A program made the position numbers and the translations under genes. From positions 49,620,742-49,684,741 of the forward strand of contig JAUPFV010000005.1 in assembly GCA_036936605.1 (NCBI GenBank): a stretch of DNA of 64,000 nt, in the 5' to 3' direction. Position 1 is the first letter of the stretch. The number at the start of each line of letters is the position of its first letter. Shown one piece after another: positions 1 through 11,783 of the stretch. The DNA is from Limnanthes douglasii subsp. nivea (lineage: Eukaryota > Streptophyta > Magnoliopsida > Brassicales > Limnanthaceae). Under the pieces are notes generated by a model, which did not search any database, was not told the origin of the DNA, and was given only the letters and a program-made list of their open reading frames with translations.

Positions 1-249
1 ATGTGTTGATTGTCATTTATTTGTTTCATGCATAATTAAATATGTTGAATAAATGTATTATTACCATCGCTATTTGTATGGCTGCTTACATTTAATAGCC
101 ACATCCTTCGTTATTAATTTTCAATTCATACTTAATAACAAAATAAAATAAAAATATTTATAATTAATAAAACCATTTAATAACAAAATAATAAAAAATG
201 TTTCATACAATAAATAATATAACAAAATAAAAAAAACTATAAAAAATAT

Positions 250-1610
250 TACTAATTCATCAATTATCTTCATTGTTGAATTCTTAATTAATGAAAGCAC
301 CTGATGGTGGTGCTGAAGAAGGTATATAATCTGCATGTTGTTGTTGAGGAGTCAGAGTATCATGCATAAGGTCGTGTAAAATTGATTCTAACCCATATTT
401 TCAGCCATTTGTAGTAAGTACTCATTTTGACGTTGCAAGTCACTCTAAATCTTAATCTGCCTCTCATACAATTAACTACGGCTGATGCAAATTTCACCAA
501 ACTGAGCCTCCATTTACTCACGGTCGTACAATCTCCTTTGAGGTGGTTGATGAGAAGAACTAATGAAATCAGAAGTGGTTTCCCTTGTATCATCTCGTGC
601 AAGATTCTCATCAATTCTTAAGACATCGAACGTGGAGTACAATAATTGGCCTCTGAGACATCCTCAAAATTTTCAAAGACCTCCACTTCGACTAGAGTCG
701 TCCATTTAAGGAATATATCTCTTGGTTTCTTAGAAACAATTTTCATAATATATAACCCTTCGTAAATGGATGCTTCATATTCCAACTAACATTTACACCC
801 TTACTCCTAAGAAATTGAGTTACTATCATCTCATAAGATAGATATTTATTTTAATAACCGATATACTTAATGGTCAAACATGGTAAATTTATTGTGTGTC
901 TCAACATTATAGTAGTAGTTACAAATAATTGAAGATTCATCAAGATTGAATCATTATTTTTGAAAGGAATGAAACAACCATTAACTAATTTAAAAGCTAA
1001 TTTCTGAACTCTATTAAAAAAATATTAACAGGTCTAGGCCTACCGCCAACCATTGGTTGAGGTCTACCATTGTTCAGTAATACGATTTCTTCATTAAACG
1101 CCATATGCCAATCATTAAACCAATTGTTTTGAGGATAACTTTAGGACATTAAATCATCTCCTAAATGGCAGTGTCGTGGCAAACTAAATTATTCTTTTAT
1201 GTTAGTTTCAAAAAATGTATATCGTCGACCATTAATTTTGCAAAGTATTCCAACATAAATTTATTTTTCCAATTGCATAATTTGTTTGTAATATATTTAT
1301 ATATCATCGGCAACTAAAACTGCCAAACTCAAACCAACTTAACTCCTTAAGATGATCAAATAACACTTGGATACCTCCCAACCTCATTAAGCTCATTAGA
1401 GTCCATATATATATATATATCCACGTTTATAATAATTACCCTAGAAATGTGATATATATATATATATATATCTACGTTTATAATAATTACCCTAGAAATG
1501 TGAACGTCACTCTCGACGTCATCTTAAATCATATTATCCAATTCCTCATCTGATTATTCTTCAATTTTTATTTTACATTGGTTGGCATCTCTTCCGGTAT
1601 TTTTGTCATG
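250..1610 (-). pseudogene. Possible CACTA (En/Spm) transposase remnant
   Basis: On the minus strand, short stretches in different frames recall the C-terminal part of plant CACTA TNP2-type transposases. Near 1040-1110 there is an AFNEE...GRPQPMVGG-like stretch, comparable to the family's pattern of AFNG..E followed by P.P.SG. Near 730-760 there is a KPRDIF motif of the kind found in the DUF4216-like region. Near 400-480 there is a glutamine/leucine-rich QRQNEYLLQMAEN stretch. These pieces are broken by stops and frame changes, and no CACTA terminal repeats were found. The call rests on motif resemblance only. No other gene is visible in the first 2.1 kb. Confidence 0.28.
1402..1503. repeat. 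AT microsatellite with 51-bp direct duplication
   Basis: Two copies of a unit made of an (AT)n run followed by 'acgtttataataattaccc' and 'tagaaatgtga' lie in tandem with a 51-bp period, at about 1402-1452 and 1453-1503. This is most simply a local tandem duplication by slippage or unequal exchange. Confidence 0.8.
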
Positions 1611-2159
1611 ACTTTGGTTCTCCATATGGATCTTTTGTCGACATCTTTTCAAGTATTTTTTAAGCTTTCACAGTCATTGAACATGAATCGATTATAATGA
1701 TGATTTGAGGAAAGAAGATTTGAATAATGAATTTAAGATTAGTAGTAAAATGACGATATGAGAAAATTAGAGTAGTATGATGATATTTATAAGAAAAATT
1801 GGTGGCTAGCCATTGGGGCAAATATACATTATTCTATCGAACAAACATTTATTATATCAGATAAACGTTTGTTATGTCGGATGGACGTCCATTCACTGTG
1901 ACCAAACGGACGTCTGTTTGGTCTAACAACTATTTGTTTTCAAAACAAATGGACCAAACCTATCTGTTTTGTCTACATTTAAAAAAAAAAATATGTCGTC
2001 GGTAAATGGATCTTCGTACATCCTTATTCAGTACTGAACATTCGTTTCATCTATTTTTTATATATAGAAATATCATCTTACTAATATATGAGATTTTAGA
2101 GCTTTATAATATATATAATACGCCTTATCCTCTTGCTAATTAAATTGACCATATTGTTT

Positions 2160-3139
2160 TGAACTGTTAAATTTTTTGTGGTCGTTTAAAAGTAAAACTA
2201 AAAAAAATTCTACACAACATAATCCTAACATTCATATGGCTCTTTTTTGCATTACTGAACTTAACATGCATATAAATAAAAATAAGGATTATAATGTATG
2301 TCATGAAATGGTGCCCGATATGGAAGTAAAATTTGAAAAGTATTTTCATCTGCATCCCACACGTTTATGTTATTGGGTGCATTTTTTTCCTTTTAGCAAA
2401 CAAGCGGGTTTTATCGATATGTTTGGGGTATTTTATAAAAATACCAAACATGTTTATGGACCATATGATCAAATATGACATATTCAAGAAGTTCACTATT
2501 ATTTTATGATATGTATAATAAGTATGTTGAGAAATATGGGATATATATACTTACTATGTCTTCAAATTTAGCGAATAGTAATATTAGTAATAGGGGGAGA
2601 AGCAAAAATTGTAATAACTACGTGGAAAGCATACTACTAAGTAGAACAACAACAAGAACAGTTCCCCAAGTTGTAAATGAAGTGACCATATATTTGCAGT
2701 TGTGTATGATTTAACTATGTATGATGTAAAAGACCCGATTGATATCTTAAGATGGTGAAAGTCAAAGGAAACTTAGTTTCCTATTCTTTCCAGGTTAGCC
2801 AATGACATTCTCTATATCCTTATATCTACAATGGCAAATGAATATGTGTTTAGTGCGGATATGTTGCAATACACAATTAAACGATCAAGACTGAATAACA
2901 ATGTACTTGAAGTATACGTTGCAGTCAAGGACTAGTTTACGCCGACTCATATGATATAAAACAATGAATATGAAATGGAAGAGAATCATATATGAATATT
3001 TGATGAACTAAGTGATATTGAACAAGATCTTGAGAATGTAGCTGTTGAGGGACGTGAGAATGAAGAACCCGATGAATCAATAGATCAATTTTCGGATGAA
3101 GAATATTTGCAATATAAATTTATTAGTGATAATATTTGA
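2160..3139 (+). pseudogene. hAT transposase C-terminal pseudogene
   Basis: This is the C-terminal half of a plant hAT (RICESLEEPER/Ac-like) transposase. Around 2310-2345 the frame reads EMVPDMEVKFEKYF, which fits the RNase H-like region with its KF.KYW pattern. Around 2735-2935, interrupted by stops, is the hAT dimerisation domain: PIDILRW, then FPILSRLANDIL, STMANEYVFS, RSRLNNNVLE and VAVKD. An acidic tail follows (ENEEPDESIDQFSDEE) and ends at a TGA at 3137-3139. At least three internal stops and frame changes break it, and two of the stops replace tryptophans expected in the family. The N-terminal zinc finger (BED) and the terminal inverted repeats were not found, so it is 5'-truncated and inactive. 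Confidence 0.75.
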
Positions 3140-3982
3140 ACTTTATTGTTCAAATTTAATAGAAATATATTATAATTTATTAGTTCAAATTGATAAAATT
3201 TATACAATTCCTAGCCTGCTAGAGTATAAACTATGAAAGACTTAAATGAATATACAAACTATAATAATAAAACTATAATAACATTATACTACTTTTAAAT
3301 TATAATATGCAAACTATATCAGCAAACTATAAAGTCTATAACAATTTATTTGTCAACCAATAACAACACTTGTATTCTATGTGTTACAAAAATAATAAAA
3401 AATTGATTTTTTTTATTAAATATTATAAATTTAGTATTTAAAAACCCACCATATTATAAGAAATGTAAAACAAAAATTATTATGATTTTTAGACGAGTAA
3501 AAAATAAGATATAAATAAATATATATTACCATGACGTTAACGTGATAGAACATAAGATATAAAATTTTCATAATATTATAAAATTGTCGTTATCGTGCTA
3601 GAACAACGTGTAAATTATGTCGTATTTTACTATAACCGTAATATTGTAACTAACTAAAATCTAGTTAATTTTTTTAATTAAAATAGGGTGGGTTATTAGG
3701 TGAAGTGGGTCAGGTTATTTAATCAAAGTAGGATGGGTTATTAAGTGGACCAGATTATTAAGTGGGCCGAGTTGGATAATGGGTTAACTAAGTTAGATAA
3801 TTGGTTAACTACTACATAAATAATAAATGTTAATTTTTTAATTAGTCACCGTCTTTACGTCGGCATCCTACGTGGAAGATGATGTGGATGTTCAAAATAA
3901 ATAATTAGATTAAAATAGTTAATAATATCATGAAAGATTATTTTGTAGCATTTTTGAAAGGGCACGGTTAATCTGAGATACT
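3140..3982. other. AT-rich DNA, no gene seen
   Basis: No coding signal is visible. A short degenerate G-rich repeat of the 'gggttattaagtgg' type occurs several times at about 3685-3795. The rest is AT-rich and featureless. Confidence 0.6.
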
Positions 3983-4098
3983 AAAATCTGATTTTTTTTC
4001 CTAAAAGTTTGTAAAGACCATTTTGCCCCTCACGTATAAAACCCATTGTGAGAGGAAAATAGTCTTTATAAATTTATGAGGAAAAAAACTCAGATTTT
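3983..4098. repeat. Short foldback (inverted repeat), MITE-like
   Basis: The left arm (3983-4033, starting 'aaaatctgatttttttt') and right arm (4048-4098, ending 'aaaaaactcagatttt') are imperfect reverse complements of about 51 bp separated by a 14-bp loop. RNA or single-stranded DNA from here would form a long hairpin. Just downstream, 'ggtctcat' recurs three times at 4100-4175. No clear target duplication was found, so assignment to a MITE family is open. Confidence 0.6.
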
Positions 4099-4911
4099 GA
4101 GGTCTCATTATAAGAAAAATGAGTCTCATTATAGCAGGGTCTCATTTTTAAGAAAATGGGTCTCAATTTAGCCTAGCCATTTTTGGAAACGTTGATGACG
4201 AGTTTATTACAAAAGTAAACGTGAAAGACAAGAATGAGACAAATTACAAAAGATGGAGACTAGCCACGTTTTTTTACCCGCTATACATGTCTTTGTTTGG
4301 TTCAAGTGTCCAATTAGATGGATCTTTCACACACTATTTTAGTATGTATGACTAGTGTAGTCGAGAGTAAAAAGATTGAGAACAATAATACTGCGAAGAA
4401 CATGTTGCACGGGTAAAATGTAGACTTGGTTGTTAAATTGTTGGATTTTGTTGGGTGTTCAATTGTCGATTTTTATTTGGTTGAACTATTTTGCTCGTTT
4501 TGATTTTCTTTTATATTGTTGATTATACTACATATCGACTTCAATGATACTTTTTAAAATAAGATATGAATTTTGCATTTTCTATACCAAGTTTAAGATT
4601 AATTGAATATTTTTTTAAAGGTATAATTTTTTTTGGGTATGTTCGTAAAAATTCAAAAGTATCGATAATCATTTGGAAGCTTACAAAAAAACGACCAACA
4701 ACATAATGTTTCCAACAGTCCCCTGAGCACACAAAACACGTACACCTTGAAAAATTATTCATTTTCAACCTTTAAAACTTCGTATCTTTCAAACCCTAAC
4801 TCAAAAAAATTCTAAAACACCAATATATTTATTTGTCAAAGACGAACAAAACAAAATTCATGAGTGATTTTTTTTAGAGATTTGTTTCCCTTATTTTTGT
4901 TACCAACTTAT
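4099..4911. other. Intergenic DNA, no gene seen
   Basis: There is no supportable coding sequence. The only open frames are short, AT-driven and lack recognisable motifs. Confidence 0.6.
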
Positions 4912-4920
4912 ATGTAATTA

Positions 4921-5372
4921 TAGATAAAATCACCATTATTCTCTCATATTTCACGTTTGTATCAAACTAGTCTCCTATATTTTTTTATCTCTCAAAGATC
5001 TCCAATGTTTTAGAAATTTCCATTATTAGTCCCGTCGCACATGTGATAATTGACAAGCTGACATGTGGCAGCCCAAATATCAATATTTTGTCTCATTATT
5101 GGTCTTCTAAAAATCTGAAGAATGTGATTATGGAATTATGGATTGATGAGGAAGACTATGTGTTTCTCCAATTAGGGTTTTAAATTTTTGGGTGACCGAT
5201 AGTGAGACCAACTGATATTTGGTTGCCACATGTCAGCCTCTTAGTACTTACACGTGCAGAGGGACTAATAGTTCAAAATTATTAATATAGAGGACCAGTG
5301 GGAGAAAAAGGTAACATACAGGACTAGTTTGATACAAACACAAAATATGAAGGACTAATGGTGATTTTTAGC
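4921..5372. mobile_element. Mutator-type MITE with 9-bp target site duplication
   Basis: This is a 452-bp non-coding element with long imperfect terminal inverted repeats. The left end begins 'tagataaaatcaccatta' and the right end ends 'taatggtgatttttagc', its approximate reverse complement. The similarity continues inward for well over 100 bp on each side, through 'tttgtatcaaactagtc' on the left and 'gactagtttgatacaaa' on the right, and through 'tgacatgtggca' on the left and 'tgccacatgtca' on the right. It is flanked by identical 9-bp direct repeats 'atgtaatta' at 4912-4920 and 5373-5381. A 9-bp duplication with long inverted repeats is the hallmark of the Mutator superfamily. It carries no transposase, so it would be mobilised in trans. 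Confidence 0.82.
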
Positions 5373-5375
5373 ATG

Positions 5376-5720
5376 TAATTACGCAACTGAAATACAATTA
5401 AGGTTTAGCAACCAAATTACACATAATTCTACGACCTAAACAAAAAATTCCAGACTTATTTCGTAACCAAAGTCCTACTTACGTAAAAAAAATTATTATT
5501 TACGCAATATATTTGCATGTAATTCCACAAATGAACATAATTTCTTTTTCTCAACCAAAGGTTTTATTTACGTAACTTTTTTCTTATTTACGCAACACAT
5601 TTGTATGTAATTCCGTAACCTTCGACAATTGTTTTTCGCAACCAAATTACATGTAATTTCACAACTGAACTCAATTATTATTTTCAACTAAATTACACGT
5701 AATTTTTACAACTAGAACAT
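5376..5720. repeat. Degenerate dispersed or tandem repeat
   Basis: The motifs 'tttacgcaa', 'atgtaattcc' and 'aaccaaattacacgtaatt' recur at irregular spacing across this stretch (for example near 5370, 5513, 5592, 5650 and 5690). They look like an old, decayed tandem array. The Mutator-type MITE to the left is inserted into one of these units, because the same 'aac..atgtaatta' context lies on both sides of it. Confidence 0.5.
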
Positions 5721-5760
5721 AATTGTGTTCTAGACTTATTTCAGAATCCAATAACACGAA

Positions 5761-6508
5761 ATTATACAACTAAAAAGATCTAAAAATATATATTTTATGG
5801 ATACAATTTTATTTGTCTTTAAAAAAACAAAAGCAATGATATTTTAGATTATTTTTTTAAAGCTTTAATTTAAAAGATCTAATATTTTTATAAACAAAAT
5901 ATAAAAAACATAAGAGAGAAGATGTTTAAAAAATATATTTGTATTAACAAAAAATTTCATATGGTTATCGGTACTTTTAATTCAAAATTATGTGATTATC
6001 TGTACTATATATCGGATCTTAAGTTGTTACCGGTAAATAACTTTGATATTATGCGGTTATTAGTAGATTTAAAATAATTACAAAATATATTTTTACTTTT
6101 CACTTTCTTTTTTTAGGTTTTATATATTCTAAAAGGTTTAACAATACTTTTTACAAGATTAACCATAACTTTTAATTCAATTTTTTTTATTCTAAATCCC
6201 CCCCCCCTTCAAATGTTCGATTCTCTTGTTTTATATTTCGATTCTCTATCCATCATTGCTTATTTTGTCATACTTTAAACTATTGATTTCTTTTATTTTA
6301 GTTTATCTAACTTGCTAGAATACTTCTGATCGAAATTATATTTTTTTAACAAATATTTTTGTTAATAAAAAATAATAAAATACTAGTGGGATAAGATAAA
6401 TAAAATTTAGTTCTAAAATACTAAAAAATATAAAATCTATAGTTTAATAAAAAAATAACAATTATTAAAGAAACTATAATAATAACAATCATGAAAGAAA
6501 AAAAATAG
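5761..6508. other. AT-rich DNA, no gene seen
   Basis: Very AT-rich sequence with homopolymer runs, including a 10-base C run at about 6198-6207. No coding signal and no LTR matching the downstream integrase fragment were seen. Confidence 0.6.
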
Positions 6509-7403
6509 TTGGTCCAACCAAAGATGCTAGTTGTACCACTAGAATATATATATATGAGGCATTATTTTTTGATAGATGAGGGGTTTGATTTGGTTGGACC
6601 TACCAATGACATCCGGAGGTCGTCAAACAATTACTATTGTAGTTGTTTTTTTCCTAAGTTGGTGGAAACAGAACCTTTGTCGATAACTTCGTGCAAAGCA
6701 ATTATTAAGTTTATCCTCTCCAATATATGTTGTACGTTTGGGATCCCCCGAACCATTACGATAGATAATAGCTCTCAATTCAAAAATAGGGACATGAAAG
6801 GATTATATACTTCCCGAGGGATTCAATATTATTTTTTATCACTTTTCCACCTAGAAGCCAATGCGAAAGTAGAAGTTGTTAACATAACCATCATCAATGG
6901 CTTGAATAAAAATATCGGAAATGACCAAGTTATATACAATAAGTATTATTGGCTTATCATACTACACCATGAATAACATAAAAAGAATCCCCTTTTGTGT
7001 TGGTTTATGAGATGGATGCAGTGACCCTAACTGAGTCTACCCTCATGTCGTTCTGAATTGAAAATTATTATGAAGAGAATAATAATGTAGCCAATAGAAC
7101 TAATTAGAAATTATTAAAAAAAAGAGAATAATGACCTATTTGAGGTCTATTCATTATCAGACCCTGATGAGAAGCGGGCACGCGTCTCGGGTTTGAAGAA
7201 GAGAATTCAAAGTTATGGATAGATCTGAAAACGTCTTCCCACACACCAAAGATAAATTTTTAGGGAAGTTAGCACCCAATTAAGAAGGGTCATATTCAGT
7301 TATTGAAAGAGTTAAGCCCATAACCTATCGATTGGAAAATCTAGAAGACAATCATCTTCGGCACCCATGGCATATTGCACACTTATAACTCTATCTTGAA
7401 TAA
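6509..7403 (+). pseudogene. Integrase remnant of TAT-O
   Basis: A decayed gypsy integrase. The frame starting at 6509 shows the catalytic core: FDLVGP (first Asp region), TIDNSSQFKN (second Asp, DNGPQF in intact copies) and ANAKVEVVN (Glu, NGLVEVAN in TAT-1), plus AIIKFILSNICC. Downstream, in other frames, are remnants of the C-terminal region, ending in a LYLE-like tail with a TAA at 7401-7403, as in TAT-1 and TAT-2. Several stops and frameshifts occur after 6976. The zinc-binding N-terminus is absent and the element is cut off at about 6509. Confidence 0.75.
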
Positions 7404-7420
7404 TTGTAAAGAAAAACTCT

Positions 7421-7456
7421 GGTGGCTCGGAGAGGTCTTAATGAGGTGTCTGAACC
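7421..7456 (+). other. Conserved post-pol box of TAT-O
   Basis: The stretch 'ggtggctcggagaggtctta' followed by 'atgaggtgtctgaa' starts 17 bp after the integrase stop. The same motif follows pol in TAT-1 (14084-14118) and TAT-2 (23373-23405, minus). The function is not known. Confidence 0.6.
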
Positions 7457-7530
7457 ACTTGAAATTTATGACTCGGTTTTCCTATTATAATTCTTGTGTT
7501 ATTTTTTTATTCTTATATTTTTATTATCAC

Positions 7531-7737
7531 ACTTAAAAGGTTCCAATATTAGTTGGTCACGTGTAAAGGTTCCAACATTAGTTGGTCATGTGTAAAGGTT
7601 CCAACATTAGTTGGTCGCAATTAAAAGATTCTAACATTGGTTGGTCGCAGTTACAAGGTTCCAACAATAGTTAATCGTGTGTAAAGGTCCCAACGTTAGT
7701 TGGTTACAATTAAAAGGTTCCAACACTAGTTGGCCAT
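7531..7737 (+). repeat. 29-30 bp tandem array in TAT-O 3' region
   Basis: About seven copies of a 29-30 bp unit containing 'aaggttccaacattagttgg' lie head to tail with small length changes. The array sits between the integrase and the antisense gene, the same relative position as the 50-bp array in TAT-2. Confidence 0.85.
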
Positions 7738-7928
7738 GATAATCAGAATCGAAGTTGTGATAGTCTGAATTCAAATAAATACTTTGATTACCTTCGAATA
7801 GGAAAAATCTGAAGGGGTTATTCGACAAATAATAAATTGGTTTAATGATAAGAGATAAAAGAAAGGTGATTCATTCATAAATCTCGAATATAAAATGCAA
7901 GGACTTATAAAAAAATCAGAGTAAGTAT

Positions 7929-8304
7929 TGATGAGTCCGGAAATATTCGTCACTCACTGTAGAATCCGGACATGAGTAATTCGGACAATAATCACCCACT
8001 AAATCATCCGGACAAGACAAAAGTATTAAAACAATATACACCTTTTGACTAAGCTAGTTACTAATCTGCTTAATAAACTAATGGGTCTTTGAACTCGACC
8101 CGGTTTCATAAGTTTGACCCGAAAGCCCATATGGCCCATAATTAAGGGTATAAATACCCAACCACTTTCATTAATGAGGGTAATGAACATTTAATACAAC
8201 CAGACAGCTTAAATCTCTCACTACAAAACACTTAAACATTTAATACCCTTGAAACACCACCAAAATCTGACAAAATTACCCTCAATAAAAAATAATCCAC
8301 ACCA
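7929..8304 (+). repeat. 5' LTR of TAT-1
   Basis: This is a 376-bp direct repeat of 16023-16381. It starts TGATGAGTCCGG and ends ATCCACACCA. It has about 17 extra bases ('ttgaactcgacccgg' region, about 8090-8106) that the 3' copy lacks. Confidence 0.9.
8149..8156 (+). promoter_or_regulatory. TATA box of TAT-1 5' LTR
   Basis: TATAAATA lies inside the palindromic context 'gggtataaataccc'. The same sequence occurs at 16225-16232 in the 3' LTR. This is the probable pol II promoter for the gag-pol RNA. Confidence 0.6.
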
Positions 8305-8307
8305 AAT

Positions 8308-8326
8308 TGGCAACCATAGTGGGAGG
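8308..8326 (+). other. Primer binding site of TAT-1
   Basis: 'tggcaaccatagtgggag' begins four bases after the LTR end. It matches the PBS of TAT-3 (29816-29835, 'ttggcgaccatagtgggagc') apart from small changes. The tRNA primer was not identified. Confidence 0.65.
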
Positions 8327-8377
8327 AGAAGGTGCCTGAATCTAGCATTCTAAAACCAGCAAGTAAAACCAGTTCGG

Positions 8378-10206
8378 ATGAATCCGAACGAGCAAGCAGT
8401 GCCACCAACTTTGGCAGAAGTGGTGGGAGAAAAATGATGAATATACGACCGAAGAGCGAGACAGGTTGAAGGCTGAGATAGAAGCCTTGAGGGCTGCTAA
8501 AAGGGTAGAGATGGGCTTGAAAGAAAAATCAAGAGTGTTAGCCATTCACCAGACTGAAAATCCAAGGGAGCATGACCCATCAACAAAGACCCATGTAAGT
8601 ACTAAAAAGACTCATGCTAGCTCAAAGAAGTCTCACCGGTTTAAACCAGTGGAAAGCTCAGACTCAGATTCAGAATCCTCTAGTAGCTCCTCGAATGAAG
8701 ATAGAGTTGAGGAGTCCCTGTCATCCAACAGTGATGAAGGCAGGTCTAAGAAGAAGCAAAAGTTGGTCAAAAAATATTCAAAAAAGAGGGGTAGACATGG
8801 AAGGTTGAAAAGGCATCTAGGTATCTTTGCCACAGCCATGGCCGGAGACATATAGACCGGATGTTGATGGATCCTTTTGCTTTTCATGATGAACCAGGTA
8901 TCTTTGCAACTCCCAATGAAGATACTGTGTTTAGTCGTGGTCGGAATTGGAGACAATCTCCATTGTCTTCCAAGATACTGTTCGGAAACCTTCTAAAGAG
9001 GTTTGACAATACTAAGATGGCAAAAAAAAAATGGGAGTAAAGATCCAGATAATCATCTAGAGCAGTTTAAAAACTTTATGATGAATTTTGACGACGATGA
9101 TAAGTTGCTTTCTAGAGCATTCTCCCAATCTGTTACGGGGAGTGCTCTGAAGTGGTATAATAGCCTGCCACAGGGTTGCATCAGAAATTTTGATACCTTT
9201 TGGGTGGCCTTCCGGAGGCAGTTCGTTGGAAGTAAGGAGGTGAAGGGAAATGGAGACACTATTATCCATTTTGCCAAGAACCGAATGAATCATTGAAAGA
9301 ATATATAAGTTGCTTTGTAAACACCAACAATGGATTAGCTGATTACTTTGAACACGTAGCAATAGCTTCTCTAAGGCAGGGTTTGAACCCTGGCAATTTG
9401 GCCGATTCAGTAACCAGGAAGAATGCCATGACGTGAGGCGGTTTACTGAATCAGGTGGGGAAGCAAATCAATGTGGATGAAACAAAGAAGACTATGGCGC
9501 ATAGGCAAGTAAGGTCGGCCCCGGCTACACCAAACTAATACCAGAATCAGTCCGGGTACAAGGCTAAGAAGCCGGACATGGTCCTAACAGGGCCAAGGCT
9601 CAATCCCACCCAGCACCAACTCAGAGCCAGCAATCTAGAAATAAGCGAGAACCTTGGGTTCAACCAGAGTGGGTTGCCGAATTGAAAGAAAATGTGGCAA
9701 CCATCTATGACAAAACAAAAGATGAAGTACATTTTAGGAAGCCGGCTGCGCTTCAATGTCCTAGGGAAAGTCGTAATAATTGTTTCTGCCAATATCATCA
9801 TGATATTGGTCATAACACAGAAGACTGCATCGCTTTGAAACAAGAGGTGCAAAATTTGATTGAAAGAGGAAAATTGGGTGCTTATGTTAACAGAAGAAGT
9901 GGGAATAGGCCTGATAATTCTCATCGGACCGACCCAACAAACAATACAGAGATGTCGGCTCCAGACAGGGCTATGGTGATAATTGAAAGATTCGATGTGG
10001 AGTCAGAGTACTTGGATCCTGATCCAACCCGGAATAAGGTGGGCGTTATCACAGAACACACCAAGACGGTGTCTAGGCTCATAAGTTTTTTTGAGTCACT
10101 TACCATATTTGGAGGGGACACCATGACTGCACCAACTGCTTCTTCAAAGAAGAGCCATGTTCATACCCTGGCTACTCAATTGGAAGGAGGCATGACTTCC
10201 AATTAA
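8378..10206 (+). pseudogene. gag of TAT-1
   Basis: Encodes the capsid polyprotein of the retrotransposon. The start chosen is the ATG at 8378 (MNPNEQAVPPTLAEVV). A frameshift near 8436 leads into a Lys/Ser-rich stretch (8466-8855). The Retrotrans_gag core is at about 9003-9450: DNHLEQFKNF, GSALKWYNSLPQG and QFVGSKEV. A run of A residues at about 9024 marks another frameshift. A zinc-knuckle-like motif CQYHHDIGHNTEDC lies at about 9787-9828, and the frame ends at a TAA at 10204-10206. At least four frame changes and stops interrupt it, including a TGA after RMNH at about 9293. It is followed directly by the protease. Confidence 0.8.
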
Positions 10207-10737
10207 TCGCAAATTCCTTTTCCCTTCATTGTTTTTGATGAAGATGATTTGAGGGACATAGCTGGTACCCATGAAGATGTTGTGGTAATAGGAGCATCAA
10301 TTAGAGGCAATGAAATTAGACGAAGTTTCGTAGACACTGGCAGCTCAGCCAATATCATCTTTTTAACTTCCTATAAACATATGAAGAATCGAGCAGTAAT
10401 TCAATGTTCGAACATGTCGATTGTGGGTTTCACTGCAAGATCTGTGGACGTGGTCGGGGAGTTTGAGGAGGAGGTTTTGTTGGGCAAGGGCCATTTTAAG
10501 AAAATGGTCAGGGTACTTTTTATTGTGGTGGATTTTCCCACATGCTACAATGCCATTTTGGGAAGGTCTTGGCTCTCCAGGATGCATGTTGTGGCTTCAA
10601 CAATTCACCAATATTTAAAATACGCTGTGCAAGGACAAGTGGGAGTTGTCCGGAGTAGTCAGAAGATAGCAAGGGAATGTTATGCAACGACACTGGCCCC
10701 TAGAACGTTGGGGGCAGTTCGGATCAGTGAAGATTAG
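10207..10737 (+). pseudogene. Aspartic protease of TAT-1
   Basis: This is a retropepsin-type domain that would process the polyprotein. The active-site motif FVDTGSSANII is at about 10327-10359, and the second conserved loop NAILGRSWL is at about 10550-10576. The upstream stretch FPFIVFDEDDLRDI, beginning shortly after the gag stop, is conserved in TAT-3 near 31450. The frame runs uninterrupted to a TAG at 10736-10738, two bases before the RT frame continues. An isolated stop between protease and RT could be a late mutation. Confidence 0.8.
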
Positions 10738-10740
10738 CAG

Positions 10741-11783
10741 TTGGAGGGGCCCTCTGGGGGAGAGGGTGAAATTGATGACCCCAAAAAGACCCCTGGTGTT
10801 TTAATACTAATTGAAGAGGTTGAAACTCACTCTCTGGCTGAAGGAAAAAATATCAAGATCGGATCTAAGATGACATCAGAACTAAAAAGTAAAGTGTTTT
10901 TTTTAACAGACCATCAACATGTTTTTTCTTGGTGCAATACTGATGTAACCGGAGTACCAGCAAATGTTATATCACACCAGCTATCCATCCGAAGAGATGT
11001 AGCACCTATTGTGCAGAAGAGAAGAGCTTTTTCTAAGGAGAAAGTTGATGTCATAGTTCAAGAGGTTGACCGACTTACTAAGATGGGGCACATAAAGGAA
11101 TCTCAGTACCCTTTATGGACAACCAATCCAGTGTTAGTAAAAAATAAAAACGGAAAGTGGCGTATGTGCATCGATCGTACTGACCTTAATAGGGTTTGTC
11201 CAAAACACCTATATCCAGTCCCCCGGATCGATCAGCTAGTGGACTCCACATCTGGGAACAAGTTGTTGTCCTTCATGGATGATTTCTCCGGTTATAATCA
11301 GATTCAAGTGGATCGAAGGACAAAAAACACACTACTTTTGTTACTGATAAGGGCCTTCATTGTTACAAGGTAATGCATTTTGGGTTAAAGAATGTTGGGT
11401 CTACTTATCAGCCGCTGGTGAACAAATCATTCGCTGGTCAGATTGGAAGAAATATGGAAGTCTACATTGATGATATGATGGTAAAGAGTGTGAAAGAAGA
11501 GTTACACTTGGCATATTTGCAAGAGACTTTTGCCAACTTGGTAAAAGTTAATTTAAAGTTGAATCCAGAAAAATGCGTTTTCGGAGTGCAGTCTGAGAAG
11601 TTTTTGAGGTATGTGATAAGTGAGAAAGGGATACAGCCTGATCCAGATCAACTTAATGCTATACTGCAGATGGAGCCTCCTCGGAATTTTAAAAAAGTAC
11701 AAAGATTGATAGGGAGGTTAGCTTCTCTAAACCGTTTTATCTCAAGGTCTTCGGATATGTGCGCCCCATTTTCCAAACTTTAA
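10741..11783 (+). pseudogene. Reverse transcriptase of TAT-1
   Basis: Copies element RNA into DNA. Visible motifs in order: REQ-type entry KMGHIKESQYPLWTTNPVLV (about 11079-11140), MCIDRTDLNRVCPK (about 11164), FMDDFSGYNQI (about 11274, the first catalytic Asp region), FGLKNVGSTYQ (about 11379) and the catalytic box VYIDDMMVKS (about 11460). A frameshift falls at about 11370 between the fingers and palm parts, just before the FGLKN motif. The connection toward RNase H (NPEKCVFGVQSEKFLRYVI) is readable to 11783. It is otherwise well preserved compared with TAT-2 and TAT-3. Confidence 0.88.

Noticed and set aside
121..336. 71-codon minus-strand frame rich in Ile, Phe and Tyr
   Set aside because: Its composition is what AT-rich DNA gives by chance, and it has no start context or homology clue.
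9547..9924. Minus-strand open frame opposite gag of TAT-1
   Set aside because: It is the shadow of the gag frame, and the plus strand has the zinc-knuckle motif there.
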